Origin: Parablautia intestinalis
Lineage (GTDB): Bacteria; Bacillota; Clostridia; Lachnospirales; Lachnospiraceae
Length of the DNA stretch: 64,000 nucleotides
Assembly (NCBI GenBank): GCA_003612395.1
Contig: RAYQ01000019.1
Location: forward strand, 1-64,000
Direction of reading: 5' to 3'
Position 1 is the first letter of the stretch. Every line of letters starts with the position of its first letter. Of the stretch, positions 52,995 to 62,727 are shown in pieces. A program made the position numbers and the translations under genes. The notes beneath the pieces were generated by a model that was not told the origin of the DNA, did no database searches, and worked only from the letters and a program-made list of their open reading frames with translations.

Positions 52995-53867
52995 ATGAAT
53001 CAGGTTACGAGAAAAGCATATGCAAAAATAAATTTGGGACTGGATGTTTTGAGGAGGCGTCCTGACGGTTACCATGAAGTAAAGATGGTGATGCAGACAG
53101 TTGGAATTTTTGACACCCTGACCTTCCGGAAAGGGCAGGGAAAGGAGGGGCTGCCGGATATTTCACTTTCGGTGGACAGTAAGGAGCTTCCCTGTGATAA
53201 AGGAAATTTGATATACAGGGCGGCGGAGCTGATTATGGAAACTTACGGTGTAAAAGAGGGTGTGGATATTACTTTAAAAAAGAATATCCCCATAGCAGCC
53301 GGCATGGCAGGAGGGAGCAGTGATGCGGCGGCGGTATTTCATGGATTAAATAAGCTTTTCGGACTTTCTATGAGCCTTCAGGATATGCAGAAGCTGGGCG
53401 TTAAAATCGGGGCGGATGTGCCTTACTGTATCATGGGAGGCACAGCTCTTTCCGAAGGAATCGGAGAAATTCTTACCCCTGTTGCGGCACCTCCTTCGGC
53501 CAGTTTACTGATAGCCAAACCGGATATTAATGTGTCCACTAAATTTGTATATGAAAATCTCCATGCAGACACCTTAAAGGAACATCCTGATATTGACGGA
53601 ATGGTGAAGGCATTGCAGGAGGGGAGCCTTGAAGGGATCACAGGGCGCATGGGGAATGTATTAGAGACGGTAACCATAAAGAAATATCCGGTGATTCGTC
53701 AGATAAAGGATATTATGATTGCAAATGGAGCAGAAAATGCCCTGATGAGCGGAAGCGGTCCCACTGTTTTTGGAATATACACAGGGAAGGAAAGGGCAGG
53801 GGAGGCATATAAGGCGATGGAAAAGCTGGGACTTGCCAGGCAGATATATGTGACAGAGTTTGTATAG
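52995..53867 (+). CDS. ispE: 4-diphosphocytidyl-2-C-methyl-D-erythritol kinase
   Basis: IspE phosphorylates CDP-methylerythritol in the MEP route to isoprenoids. The 290-residue GHMP kinase has the N-terminal AKINLGLDVL and RRPDGYHEVKMVMQ, the ATP-binding IPIAAGMAGGSSDAAAVF (about 95-112) and the C-terminal ALMSGSGPTVFGIY. AAGAAGTGGGAT precedes the ATG. Its neighbours gntR and murI lie on the same strand. Confidence 0.96.
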   Translation: MNQVTRKAYAKINLGLDVLRRRPDGYHEVKMVMQTVGIFDTLTFRKGQGKEGLPDISLSVDSKELPCDKGNLIYRAAELIMETYGVKEGVDITLKKNIPIAAGMAGGSSDAAAVFHGLNKLFGLSMSLQDMQKLGVKIGADVPYCIMGGTALSEGIGEILTPVAAPPSASLLIAKPDINVSTKFVYENLHADTLKEHPDIDGMVKALQEGSLEGITGRMGNVLETVTIKKYPVIRQIKDIMIANGAENALMSGSGPTVFGIYTGKERAGEAYKAMEKLGLARQIYVTEFV

Positions 53868-53898
53868 GTGTTTATAAAATCTTTTCTGGCCTGACGGC

Positions 53899-54008
53899 TA
53901 TTCTTCACATGATGTTTGTGCTGAAGCGTCACAAATTCCATGATGGCAGAGCGAAATCTGACATTTCGCACGCCTCCCCGGCGTAAAACGCTTCGGAATG
54001 GAGGAAAA
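53899..54008 (+). repeat. palindromic leader before the gntR gene
   Basis: Small hairpins TTTGTG/CACAAA and GCGAAAT/ATTTCGC are enclosed by a wider AAGCGT/ACGCTT pair. The end GGAATGGAGGAAAA gives the ribosome site of the following gene. It is of the same build as the other leader cassettes. Confidence 0.4.
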
Positions 54009-54719
54009 ATGGAAGAATTTCAAATTGATATGAATGAATTTTTACCTCTAAGGGATGTGGTATTTAATACTTTAAGAAAAGCCATTCTTACAGGAAAGCT
54101 AAAGCCCGGGGAACGGCTGATGGAAGTGCACCTTGCCAACAGGCTGGGGGTGAGTCGTACGCCTATCAGAGAAGCTATCAGAAAGCTGGAGCTTGAGGGG
54201 CTTGTGATCATGATTCCAAGGCGCGGTGCGGAAGTGGCACGGATTACGGAAAAAAGCTTAAAGGATGTGCTGGAAGTAAGGCGTACATTAGACGCCTTAA
54301 GCGTGGAGCTTGCCTGCGAGAGAATCGGCGCTGAGGATTTGGAACGTTTGCGGATGGCTTGTGAAGAATTTGAGCAGGCGGTTAAAGGTAAGAACGCCTC
54401 AGTGATTGCAAAGGCGGATGTTGCGCTGCATGATATTATTGTGGAGGCTACCGGCAATGAGCGCCTTATGCAGCTGGTAAACAATCTGTCTGAACAGATG
54501 TACCGTTATCGTTTCGTATATATTATGGAAGAAAGAGAGCATGATATGCTGGTAGCCGAACACAGAGAAATTTATGAGAGCATTGTCAGCAGAGACAGGG
54601 AAAGGGCTTCAAGAGCGGCAAAACTTCATATAGATAATCAGGAAAAGGCCATAATGAGACAGATTAAAATGGAAAACGACAGGAACCGGATAAAAGGCCC
54701 GGATTACAAGACAGTATGA
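54009..54719 (+). CDS. GntR-family (FadR/VanR-type) regulator
   Basis: A 236-residue regulator. The N-terminal winged helix (about 10-75) has LMEVHLANRLGVSRTPIREA, and the C-terminal FCD domain (about 85-215) contains ligand- and metal-binding positions including ADVALHDIIVEATGN and HREIYESI. It would bind a small organic acid or metal ligand. The target is not evident; its neighbours are housekeeping genes. Confidence 0.9.
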   Translation: MEEFQIDMNEFLPLRDVVFNTLRKAILTGKLKPGERLMEVHLANRLGVSRTPIREAIRKLELEGLVIMIPRRGAEVARITEKSLKDVLEVRRTLDALSVELACERIGAEDLERLRMACEEFEQAVKGKNASVIAKADVALHDIIVEATGNERLMQLVNNLSEQMYRYRFVYIMEEREHDMLVAEHREIYESIVSRDRERASRAAKLHIDNQEKAIMRQIKMENDRNRIKGPDYKTV

Positions 54720-54795
54720 AAGTTTGCATCAAATTGCATATGGAAGGAAAATAAAGGGAACACTCTTATCAAATAAGAAAGATGAGAGTGATTTT

Positions 54796-55113
54796 ATGAA
54801 AAGAATATGTGAAGCTGCTGTACTGTTGATTGGAACTTTGGGCTGGTGGGGATTTGTATATCCGGATCTTTGCCTTACGGAAGAAACCTGTGAACAGGAG
54901 TATGAAGGAGCAAAGGACTATGAAGAAAACCTGCCTGTAAACGGAGAAATGGCAAAACCGGCCCGCAAAATAAAAGAAATAAACGACAGTTTTGATCCAA
55001 AGAGGTCTTTGACAGGAAAAGATAAAGAAAAACCGGCAGAAATATCAGGAACAATCCGTATAAAAAGTCGGCTTTTGGAATATGTATATCAGAACAGTGC
55101 AGAAATGAGGTAA
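54796..55113 (+). CDS. small exported or membrane-anchored hypothetical protein
   Basis: A 105-residue protein with one N-terminal hydrophobic segment (about 7-24) and a charged, lysine- and glutamate-rich remainder. ATG 54796 is chosen because the segment then begins the protein as a signal or anchor (MKRICEAAVLLIGTLGWWGF). There is no lipobox. The gene ends three bases before murI, so the two are probably co-translated. Function unknown. Confidence 0.6.
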   Translation: MKRICEAAVLLIGTLGWWGFVYPDLCLTEETCEQEYEGAKDYEENLPVNGEMAKPARKIKEINDSFDPKRSLTGKDKEKPAEISGTIRIKSRLLEYVYQNSAEMR

Positions 55114-55116
55114 AAT

Positions 55117-55938
55117 ATGATAAGCAAAAATGCACCCGTAGGCGTCTTTGACTCCGGTGTCGGAGGGCTTACGGTGGTAAGAGAAATTATGCGGCAGATT
55201 CCCAATGAAAAAATTATTTATTTCGGGGATACGGCAAGGCTGCCCTATGGCAGTAAATCAAAAGAGACTGTCATCAGGTATGCAAGACAGATTATCCGCT
55301 TTTTGCAGACACAGGATGTAAAAGCAATTGTAGTGGCCTGCAATACGGCAAGCGCTTATGCCTTAGATGAGGTGGAAAAAGAATCGGACATTTCTATGAT
55401 CGGTGTGGTAAAGCCGGGAGCAAGGACGGCAGCCCGATCCACCGCAAATGGAAAGATAGGCGTGATTGGTACAGAGGGCACAATTGGCAGCAGCATTTAT
55501 TCCAGATACATAAAAAAAATAAAACCGGATGCCGATGTAATAGGGAAGGCCTGCCCTTTGTTTGTCCCCCTTGTGGAGGAAGGCCTTTTACAGGATCCCG
55601 TCACAGATGAGATTGCCAAAAGATATTTATCGGAGCTGATAGACATTGGTATTGACACTCTGATACTGGGCTGTACGCATTATCCGCTTATTCGTTCCAC
55701 CATTGGGCGTGTGATGGGAGAAAAGGTCACATTGGTTAATCCTGCTTATGAGACGGCAAGGGAGCTTAAAGAGCTGCTTGGGGCGGAGAATATGTTGAAC
55801 GATGAGGAAGTAAGGCTGGGTGATAATAAATATCGCTTTTATGTCAGTGACGGAGCGGAAAAATTTATACATTTTGCAAATTCGATCATCAAGTATGGAA
55901 TATTGTCGGCAAAAATAATCCATATAGAAGATTATTAG
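55117..55938 (+). CDS. murI: glutamate racemase
   Basis: MurI makes D-glutamate for peptidoglycan. The 273-residue protein has the start motif GVFDSGVGGLTVVRE, the first catalytic cysteine in VACNTASAYALDE (about 74) and the second in LGCTHYPLIRS (about 185), both flanked as in the family. It sits between a small membrane protein gene and a DUF1934 gene. Confidence 0.95.
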   Translation: MISKNAPVGVFDSGVGGLTVVREIMRQIPNEKIIYFGDTARLPYGSKSKETVIRYARQIIRFLQTQDVKAIVVACNTASAYALDEVEKESDISMIGVVKPGARTAARSTANGKIGVIGTEGTIGSSIYSRYIKKIKPDADVIGKACPLFVPLVEEGLLQDPVTDEIAKRYLSELIDIGIDTLILGCTHYPLIRSTIGRVMGEKVTLVNPAYETARELKELLGAENMLNDEEVRLGDNKYRFYVSDGAEKFIHFANSIIKYGILSAKIIHIEDY

Positions 55939-56056
55939 TTACCTGGCGCGACTACATTGATGCGATGATTTTTCAAAGACGGACTTCATACAACAAAAAG
56001 ATTACACTCTTCGTTGCCGGGAATTCGCAGGTGGAGAAAGGAGCATGGTTATTAAT

Positions 56057-56521
56057 ATGACAAAAGAGGTATTTTTATCTCTCAAAGGTCTGCAGATGGA
56101 AATTGGTGAGGATACACAGTCTCTGGAAACCATAACACCGGCAAATTATTATGAGAGAAACGGAAACCATTATGTGATTTATGAAGAAATGCTGGAAGGA
56201 TTTACGGATGTCACAAAAAACAAAATCAAGTTCAGCGATTCCAGCTTCGAAGTCTCTAAAAAAGGACTGATAAATGTACATATGGTGTTTGAGGAAAATA
56301 AGAAAAATATGACCAACTATATGACGCCCTACGGAAATATATTGATTGGAATTGACACGGAATCTGTTTTTGTGGAGGAGAAGGAGAACCAAATCCGGGT
56401 GGAAGTGGACTATGCTCTGGAAGCCAACTACCAGCATTTGGCCGACTGCAGGATAGAAATGGAGTTAAGGCCCCGGGAAGAAGGTATCAGCCTTGGGTCT
56501 CAGCCCGGGACATTATCTTAA
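56057..56521 (+). CDS. DUF1934 protein (YwiB-like)
   Basis: A 154-residue soluble protein predicted to be a small beta-barrel. Segments YYERNGNHYVIYEE and NMTNYMTPYGNI fit DUF1934 (YwiB of Bacillus), whose function is unknown. ATG 56057 is chosen; ATG 56045 is too close to AAAGGAG. It carries the GGAGCATGGTTATTA leader also found at 12159 and 36542. A strong terminator follows. Confidence 0.82.
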   Translation: MTKEVFLSLKGLQMEIGEDTQSLETITPANYYERNGNHYVIYEEMLEGFTDVTKNKIKFSDSSFEVSKKGLINVHMVFEENKKNMTNYMTPYGNILIGIDTESVFVEEKENQIRVEVDYALEANYQHLADCRIEMELRPREEGISLGSQPGTLS

Positions 56522-56550
56522 GAATTCGTCTCAGCTATGAGAATTATTAT

Positions 56551-56583
56551 AAAAGGCTGACCCGCAAAGCGGGTCAGCCTTTT
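56551..56583. terminator. strong terminator hairpin
   Basis: Perfect 15-base arms AAAAGGCTGACCCGC / GCGGGTCAGCCTTTT with a three-base loop, 30 bases after the DUF1934 gene. The symmetry allows action on both strands. Confidence 0.85.
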
Positions 56584-56588
56584 ATAAT

Positions 56589-56658
56589 AATAAGCCGATT
56601 CGCGAAGCGTACCGGCGTTTGTTATATAAGCGGGCTCGCGAAGCATGGCAGCGTTTTA
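56589..56658 (+). repeat. dispersed intergenic repeat, family A copies 4 and 5 in tandem
   Basis: Two copies in a row (56589-56621 and 56625-56658; cores TTCGCGAAGCG and CTCGCGAAGCA) follow the terminator. They abut the end of the minus-strand gene at 56656. Confidence 0.6.
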
Positions 56659-57132
56659 TTTAATTGGTTTTGCGCCTGCCTTTTCCTGAGCCTTTTCAAG
56701 GGTACGCCTGAAAAAGTTTTTCTTTTTGGCGGGAGCCACAATGGGTTTACCGTGGAGTCCCTTCACATCTGTGATGTAAATACCGCTTACAACGGCCTTC
56801 ACCTCTTTTTTTACAGGAACAGAATCAAATATTTTTTCTTCACAGATTAAGGTCATTATCTGAGGTCCCACTTTAGCCTTAACCACAGGAAGCTTGCTTG
56901 CGCGCAGTAGCTTAGGGGTCTGGTCAATGACCATCTGCGGAAGTCCGGACTCTTTTATTTTCATTCGTTTCTTATCTATAATCAGCATGGATACAGTCTG
57001 CTTCATGGCATTTATCTGTTCCTGCTGGGCTTCCTGACGTTTCTGAGCCTTCCTTCCAAGAAAATATAATACCACGAGTGCAATGATTAATATTACCAGA
57101 ATAACCAATAAAATGATACCTATTTTACTCAC
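56656..57132 (-). CDS. membrane-anchored hypothetical protein
   Basis: A 158-residue protein with one N-terminal membrane segment (about 4-26), then a basic, helical stretch (RKAQKRQEAQQEQINAMKQT) and a compact domain (about 60-130). No family is recognised. GGAGGT precedes its ATG. Its stop overlaps the last bases of a family A repeat, so the end of the gene may have been altered by it. Confidence 0.65.
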   Translation of the reverse strand: MSKIGIILLVILVILIIALVVLYFLGRKAQKRQEAQQEQINAMKQTVSMLIIDKKRMKIKESGLPQMVIDQTPKLLRASKLPVVKAKVGPQIMTLICEEKIFDSVPVKKEVKAVVSGIYITDVKGLHGKPIVAPAKKKNFFRRTLEKAQEKAGAKPIK

Positions 57133-57712
57133 AATAAACCTCCTTGCCCCTTTAAAGTATCCAGATTAGGAAATACAATATAAAATTAATTTTAACATTT
57201 TCGTGGGAAATAGGCAAGCAATTTTACAGAAAACGGATAAAAGAAACGGAAAACTGCGGTAAGAAACAGAAAGAATAAATTTGGGTGTTAATTATGAATT
57301 TTACTATTGCAATTTTAAACAATTTCAGGTAAACTGTAATCATGCTTATATAGTGAAAATGTACATTAAACGATAACTTAATACTATTTATTGTTCGCGA
57401 ATGGTATGTTTAAAACGTTTATTTTGTGCATTTTTCTGTTTGAAACAGCGGGAACGGATAAATTTTATAAAAAGCGAACAGGTGTTTTGTGTATTTTTGT
57501 AACACACTATTTTACCGGACTCCGGGAAGGAGTACTATGATTTAGTGTATATAAAGTTTCTTTTGCGTTTGTGAACAGGGAGGTGGCAGTAAGGAACTGT
57601 TTATCATAAACGAAAAGAAAATTTATATAAAAGAGGCGGCAGGACTTGTTAAAATAGCATGCGTTTGACAACTTTGACAGCTGCCTATACTTATTTTAAA
57701 AGGAGGAAGAAA
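57133..57712 (+). other. 580-base spacer, AT-rich leader of the importer operon
   Basis: No gene is seen. The region divides two divergent genes and should hold the promoters of both. TTGACA at 57664 with TATACT 15 bases on is too close to the start codon to be convincing. Several short A/T-rich inverted repeats, such as TGTAACACAC and GTGTATTTTTG near 57490, are present. A regulator site is likely but not identified. Confidence 0.4.
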
Positions 57713-59737
57713 ATGCGCAGAAAAGTTATTGCAATGTTAATGGCAGCAACAGTTGCTGCTGTTACGCTTGTTGGTTGCGGCGGCGGTTCGGGTTCAGGTT
57801 CTGCGGGTGATTCAGGTGCTTCATCCGGAACAGAATCTTCCGATTCCGGCACTTCAGGCGGCACAGAAAGTTCAGGGGGCTCAGGCGGCGGCACAGCAGC
57901 GGCTGAGGGTATTACCACCGAAGTTGGCACTCCCCGTGCCGAGACATTAATCGTTGAGTGTCAGAACTCAACAGATACACCGGGACAGTTTAACTCTTAT
58001 ATGCAGGGTACTGCAATGGGATTTGGTATTCATCAGATGATGAGCGCCCATCTGTGGGAAATGAGCACCGCTAAAGGTGAGCAGTATGGTGAGATAGCTG
58101 ACGGTCTGCCGACTTCAAATGATGATTTCACAGAGTGGACAGTTAAAATTCGTCAGGGTATTAAGTGGTCTGACGGAGAAGATGTAACCGCTGATGATGT
58201 TGCTTTTACTTTCAACATGATCAAGGATAACAGTGCAATCAATGCCAGTGCGGCAACAAATTTATACATTGATACCGTTGAGAAGGTTGATGATTATACT
58301 GTTAAATTTGTTATGAAGGAGCCGTTCCCTCGTTTTGTACAGCGTTACGGCATCACCGTATGGGGAACTGATTATCGTATCGTTCCTGAACATATTTATT
58401 CACAGCAGGCAGACGTTACCACATTTAAGGATGAAGCGCCTGTTGTTGCAGGTCCTTACACCGTTAAGGATTATGACAGCCTTGGTATGTGGGTTCTTTA
58501 TGAACTTCGTGAGGACTGGCAGGACAGTACACTTGGTGTTGTAGGCGCTGCTGAATTTGGTTATACCGCAGAGCAGACTCCTCCTAAGTATGTATGGTTC
58601 CGTACATTCTCGGATTCCACAACAAAACAGATGGCAATGATCAACAACGAAATCGACCTGCTTTGTGAGGTTACATTAGAAGAGTTCCAGACTATGAACG
58701 CTTCTAACCCTAACATTAAGTGCTGGTACGATGACTTCCCGTATGCTAACCCTGATGATCCGGGCGCAAAGGGTATCGTATTCTCTCATGGCAAGGGCGC
58801 ACCTTACGACAATGCTGATTTCCGTTGGGGTATCTGCCTTGCACTTGATATTGACCAGATTTCCATGAATACGTTCTCAGGAGCAGGACGTGCGGCACCA
58901 ATCCCGCTTCTTAACAATACCCAGTTCCTGCAGGAGACTTACACAATTCCTATGCAGGAGTGGCTTGAGAACTTCGAACTGGATCTTGGCGATGGCACAA
59001 CCTTTAAGCCTTACGACACAGGTTATGCAAAACGTATGGCTGATTCCTTAGGCATCAGCGGTACAGATGAAGAGCTGATCACTATGTTTGGTGCAGGCTG
59101 GTGGAAACACGATGAAGAAGCTGCTACAAAGATGCTTGAGAAGGCTGGCTTCGAGAAGGTTGACGGCGTTTGGAATTACAATGGCGCACCTTTCACATTT
59201 GAGCTTAGCTATTTAGCTGATGCTGAGTTCCAGGAGTCCCGTGCAGTTCAGGCTGTTTACAATCAGCTCTCAGCATTTGGTTTCCAGTGTACAATCGCTT
59301 CCAAATCTTCCGCAACATGGGATGTGGACGGCGGACAGGGTAACTTTGATATTGCCGGCTACTGGCCTTCAGGCGGTATCCTGAAAGATTTCTATTCTGC
59401 AATCAGCGGCTTTGATGCTGAACTGATTAAGCCTCTTGGTGAGACTGGTTCAGGTCAGGGTATGCGTTGGAACAACGCACGTGTTACAGAGATCCTTCAT
59501 GAGTTAGCAAACCTTAATCCTGAAGATCCTAAATCATATGAACTGCATACCGAATTCCTTCAGGAATGTGTAAAGGATATGTGCGAAATCAACTTCCTTT
59601 CCGGTACAAAGTTCGTTCCTTCCAACTGTACTTATTGGGAAGGCTATCCGGATGCGAACAATCCATATGATGGTCCTTGGTGGTGGTGGAGCTGCTTCAA
59701 ATATATGCTCCCGAACATTCATCCGACACAGGGTTAA
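57713..59737 (+). CDS. family 5 extracellular solute-binding lipoprotein
   Basis: A 674-residue binding protein of the Dpp/Opp type (SBP_bac_5). Signal peptide with lipobox VTLVGC (cysteine about 22), a Gly/Ser-rich linker to about 65, then the binding body with IRQGIKWSDGEDVTADDVAF, a hallmark of the family. GGAGGA precedes ATG 57713. The family binds peptides, but members next to glycosidases bind oligosaccharides; the GH13 gene downstream makes a sugar ligand possible. A hairpin separates it from the permease genes. Confidence 0.92.
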   Translation: MRRKVIAMLMAATVAAVTLVGCGGGSGSGSAGDSGASSGTESSDSGTSGGTESSGGSGGGTAAAEGITTEVGTPRAETLIVECQNSTDTPGQFNSYMQGTAMGFGIHQMMSAHLWEMSTAKGEQYGEIADGLPTSNDDFTEWTVKIRQGIKWSDGEDVTADDVAFTFNMIKDNSAINASAATNLYIDTVEKVDDYTVKFVMKEPFPRFVQRYGITVWGTDYRIVPEHIYSQQADVTTFKDEAPVVAGPYTVKDYDSLGMWVLYELREDWQDSTLGVVGAAEFGYTAEQTPPKYVWFRTFSDSTTKQMAMINNEIDLLCEVTLEEFQTMNASNPNIKCWYDDFPYANPDDPGAKGIVFSHGKGAPYDNADFRWGICLALDIDQISMNTFSGAGRAAPIPLLNNTQFLQETYTIPMQEWLENFELDLGDGTTFKPYDTGYAKRMADSLGISGTDEELITMFGAGWWKHDEEAATKMLEKAGFEKVDGVWNYNGAPFTFELSYLADAEFQESRAVQAVYNQLSAFGFQCTIASKSSATWDVDGGQGNFDIAGYWPSGGILKDFYSAISGFDAELIKPLGETGSGQGMRWNNARVTEILHELANLNPEDPKSYELHTEFLQECVKDMCEINFLSGTKFVPSNCTYWEGYPDANNPYDGPWWWWSCFKYMLPNIHPTQG

Positions 59738-59822
59738 TCAGCAGCAGGATGCTTAGAACGTTAGTAACATGATTCGTGCTGGCAGAAAATCTGTAAAGTA
59801 TATTTCTGTTGAATAATTTAAA

Positions 59823-59858
59823 GGACAGGGCCGTAAGTTGATGGCTTACGGCTCGTCC
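59823..59858 (+). terminator. intercistronic hairpin
   Basis: GGGCCGTAAG facing CTTACGGCTC with flanking GGAC/GTCC, then TTGTTT. Likely a partial terminator or mRNA stabiliser giving more binding protein than permease. Confidence 0.6.
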
Positions 59859-59887
59859 CTTGTTTAAATAGTAAAGGAGTGCTGTGT

Positions 59888-60886
59888 ATGAAATTTAAAA
59901 CATTCTTTCTGCAGCGTGTACTCGCCTGGGCACTTACAATCTGGATTGGCGTTACTTTCATCTTTTTTATTCCACGTATGTTCCCATCAGATCCTGTTGA
60001 GAACATGATAGCGCAGATGCAGACACGTTCAGGTAATATGGACCCAGCCGAAATGGATGCACTTAGACAACAGCTTCGTGTACAGTTTGGTCTGGAAGGC
60101 TCAATGCTGCAGCAATATGGTTCTTTCCTGTGGAAGGGACTGCTTCATTTTGATTTTGGCCCGTCTCTGATGAGTTATCCTGAACCGGTTGGTAATATCA
60201 TCGGACGGTATCTTCCGTATACATTAATTTTGTCGTTGACATCTACATTTCTTGCATGGGTAATCGGTAACTTTATTGGTTTGCTTGCCGGTTTCCGTAA
60301 GAACAAGAAATCTTCACAGATATTAGAGGGTATAGCAATCTGTATCTATCCTATTCCTTATTTCCTGGTAGCATTAGTATTACAGATTATCTTTGCCTTC
60401 GTATTAAAATGGTTCCCGCTGCAGGCAGTTATTAAGACAGGTGTGGGATTTGGCCCGTGGTTTGGCTCCCTCATGAAGGCATCCGTACTTCCGGCAATTT
60501 CTCTGCTTTTACTTGGTACCGGCTGGTGGATTATTTCCATGAAATCCCTTGCAAGCACGACTGCTGAAGAAGATTACGTACGTTATGCCCGTTTCCGTGG
60601 TCTGTCTGAGGCAACAATTGGTAAGAGCTATGTGCTTCGTAATTCCATTTTGACACAGATTACTGCTCTTGCAATGAGTCTTGGCGGTGTGTTTGGCGGT
60701 TCCATTATGACTGAGATTATTTTTGGGTATCCTGGTGTTGGTTCTTTAATCCAGAGTGCTATTTTGCAGTCGGATTACAACATGATCCTGGGCTGTATTA
60801 CAATTTCTATTGTGGCAATTTCTACTGCAACGCTGATCGTTGACCTGATCTATCCGTTCATTGATCCGCGAATCAGGTACGGCTGA
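59888..60886 (+). CDS. ABC transporter permease, DppB-like
   Basis: A 332-residue membrane protein with six hydrophobic segments and the EAA loop (YVRYARFRGLSEATIGKSYVLRN region). The extracytoplasmic stretch after the first segment (about 33-95) is usual in DppB. ATG 59888 has AAAGGAG eight bases upstream. The next gene starts 17 bases on. Confidence 0.92.
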   Translation: MKFKTFFLQRVLAWALTIWIGVTFIFFIPRMFPSDPVENMIAQMQTRSGNMDPAEMDALRQQLRVQFGLEGSMLQQYGSFLWKGLLHFDFGPSLMSYPEPVGNIIGRYLPYTLILSLTSTFLAWVIGNFIGLLAGFRKNKKSSQILEGIAICIYPIPYFLVALVLQIIFAFVLKWFPLQAVIKTGVGFGPWFGSLMKASVLPAISLLLLGTGWWIISMKSLASTTAEEDYVRYARFRGLSEATIGKSYVLRNSILTQITALAMSLGGVFGGSIMTEIIFGYPGVGSLIQSAILQSDYNMILGCITISIVAISTATLIVDLIYPFIDPRIRYG

Positions 60887-60903
60887 TAGAAGGGGGGATA
60901 AAC

Positions 60904-61740
60904 ATGAAGAAATTTTGGAAAACAGCTAACTTCCGTCTGAAAGCAGGACTGATTGTTACTTGCTTTTTTATGATTATCGGATTTATCGTGTATTTTATAC
61001 CACATACGGACCCGTTTACATTCAATACATATCCGAATAACTTAGGTGCATCGGGAGAACACTGGCTGGGCACCACCAGTATGGGGCAGGATGTTGTGTG
61101 GCTTTTGATAGAAGCAATTCATAATTCACTGCTGATTGGTCTCATCGTTGCTACCATTGGTACGGTTGCAGGTGTTCTGGTCGGTCTGCTTGCAGGTTTT
61201 GCAGGCGGTACACTGGACAGAGTGCTTATGATTATCACGGATACGTTCGTGGTAATTCCGTCCCTGCCAATTTTGATTATGATGACATCCCTGATGAAGG
61301 GCGGCGCTACGGTAATTGTTATGGCTTTAGTGCTTGCACTGTTTGCATGGGCATGGCCCAGCCGTCAGATCCGTTCTATGGCGCTTACCATTAAGGAACG
61401 TGACTTCATTCATACAGCCCGTTTTTCGGGTGAGAGTACCATGCAGATCGTTGTAACGGAGATTCTGCCCTTTGCGCTTTCATGGTCACTTTCTAACTTT
61501 ATGAATGCTACACTTTCCGCGATTGGTTCGGAGTCCAGCCTGGCAGTGCTTGGTTTGTCACCTGGTAACCTGGTATCCCTTGGTAATATGATTCAGTGGG
61601 CCAGAAATTACAATGCCGTTCTGGCAGGACGCTGGTTATGGATCGGTGCGCCGATTGTTGCAACTGTTATCTTATTCATTGGCCTGTTCTTACTGATCAC
61701 AGGTTACAATGATTATCAAGCTATGAAGAGAGGCAGGTGA
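60904..61740 (+). CDS. ABC transporter permease, DppC-like
   Basis: A 278-residue second permease. The N-terminal segment, the block HWLGTTSMGQDV (compare HWLGTDxxGRDV) and the later EAA-type loop RDFIHTARFSGEST are DppC marks. It pairs with the preceding subunit. GGGGGGA precedes the ATG. Confidence 0.92.
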   Translation: MKKFWKTANFRLKAGLIVTCFFMIIGFIVYFIPHTDPFTFNTYPNNLGASGEHWLGTTSMGQDVVWLLIEAIHNSLLIGLIVATIGTVAGVLVGLLAGFAGGTLDRVLMIITDTFVVIPSLPILIMMTSLMKGGATVIVMALVLALFAWAWPSRQIRSMALTIKERDFIHTARFSGESTMQIVVTEILPFALSWSLSNFMNATLSAIGSESSLAVLGLSPGNLVSLGNMIQWARNYNAVLAGRWLWIGAPIVATVILFIGLFLLITGYNDYQAMKRGR

Positions 61741-61746
61741 TAGAAT

Positions 61747-62727
61747 ATGCTGAAAGTCGAAAACCTATCGACTTCTTATAAGACCATTGATGGCGATGTT
61801 CATGTGCTCAATGATATTAATTTTGAGATTCATGACAATGAGATATTCGGCATAGCAGGAGAATCCGGTTGTGGTAAAACAACCCTGCTGAACACTCTTT
61901 ATGATATTGTAGAGTTTCCGCTTGTTATTGATAAGGGCCGCGTTGTTCTGGAAGGTGAAAAAAATGGAGAGAAGTATTCGTTTGAATCCGGACAGATCCG
62001 CAAAACATGGTGGAACAATATTTCCTATGTGCCACAGGCAGCACAGAGCGTTTTGAATCCTATTGTCCGCCTGAAGACACAGTTTCTTGATTCAATTCCG
62101 AAAGAGGACAGGAAAAACGAGACACCTGAGCAGACCTTAGCAAGGGTTGCCGATTATTTAAAGGAACTGAACCTTTCTCCTGACGTACTGGAATCTTATC
62201 CTTTCCAGTTATCAGGTGGTATGCGCCAGCGTGCAATTATTGCGCTTGCAACTTTTATGGCTCCCGGCCTTGTGCTTGCAGATGAGCCTACCACAGCTCT
62301 TGACGTTGTGGTTCAGAAAGGTATTTTGATGATGCTGATGCGTTTGCAGCAGCAGCTTAAAAACTCACTGGTTATTGTAAGCCATGATATGGGCGTACAT
62401 TATCAGATTACAGACCGTATGGCAATTATGTATTCCGGCAGTATTGCAGAGCTTGGAAAGACAGAGGATATTTTTAACGATCCTATTCATCCTTATACAA
62501 AGATGCTTGTAGATGCACTGCCCCGTGTAGGCGAGGATATTCAAAGAGTTGGTATTGCAGGGCGTCCGCCCGCACTCAAGAACCCGCCTCCAGGCTGTCG
62601 TTTTGCACCCCGCTGTCCTCATGCAACAGATCGCTGCCGCAGTGAAGTGCCGAAATTCCGTGAAATTACTCCCGGCCGGTTCGCTGCCTGCCACTTATTA
62701 AAAGAGGAGGTGAAGAAGAATGGCTGA
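61747..62727 (+). CDS. ABC transporter ATP-binding protein, DppD-like
   Basis: A 326-residue ATPase with Walker [12 protein letters not shown], signature [12 protein letters not shown], Walker [14 protein letters not shown] and switch histidine VSHDMGVHY. The C-terminal oligopeptide-type domain has cysteines in [16 protein letters not shown] that may hold an iron-sulphur cluster. It overlaps the next gene by eight bases. Confidence 0.94.
   Translation: MLKVENLSTSYKTIDGDVHVLNDINFEIHDNEIFGIAGESGCGKTTLLNTLYDIVEFPLVIDKGRVVLEGEKNGEKYSFESGQIRKTWWNNISYVPQAAQSVLNPIVRLKTQFLDSIPKEDRKNETPEQTLARVADYLKELNLSPDVLESYPFQLSGGMRQRAIIALATFMAPGLVLADEPTTALDVVVQKGILMMLMRLQQQLKNSLVIVSHDMGVHYQITDRMAIMYSGSIAELGKTEDIFNDPIHPYTKMLVDALPRVGEDIQRVGIAGRPPALKNPPPGCRFAPRCPHATDRCRSEVPKFREITPGRFAACHLLKEEVKKNG

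Noticed and set aside
57659-57712. upstream extension of the binding-protein gene and TTGACA as its promoter
   Set aside because: The extension lacks a ribosome site and would bury the signal peptide; the promoter would leave almost no leader before GGAGGA.
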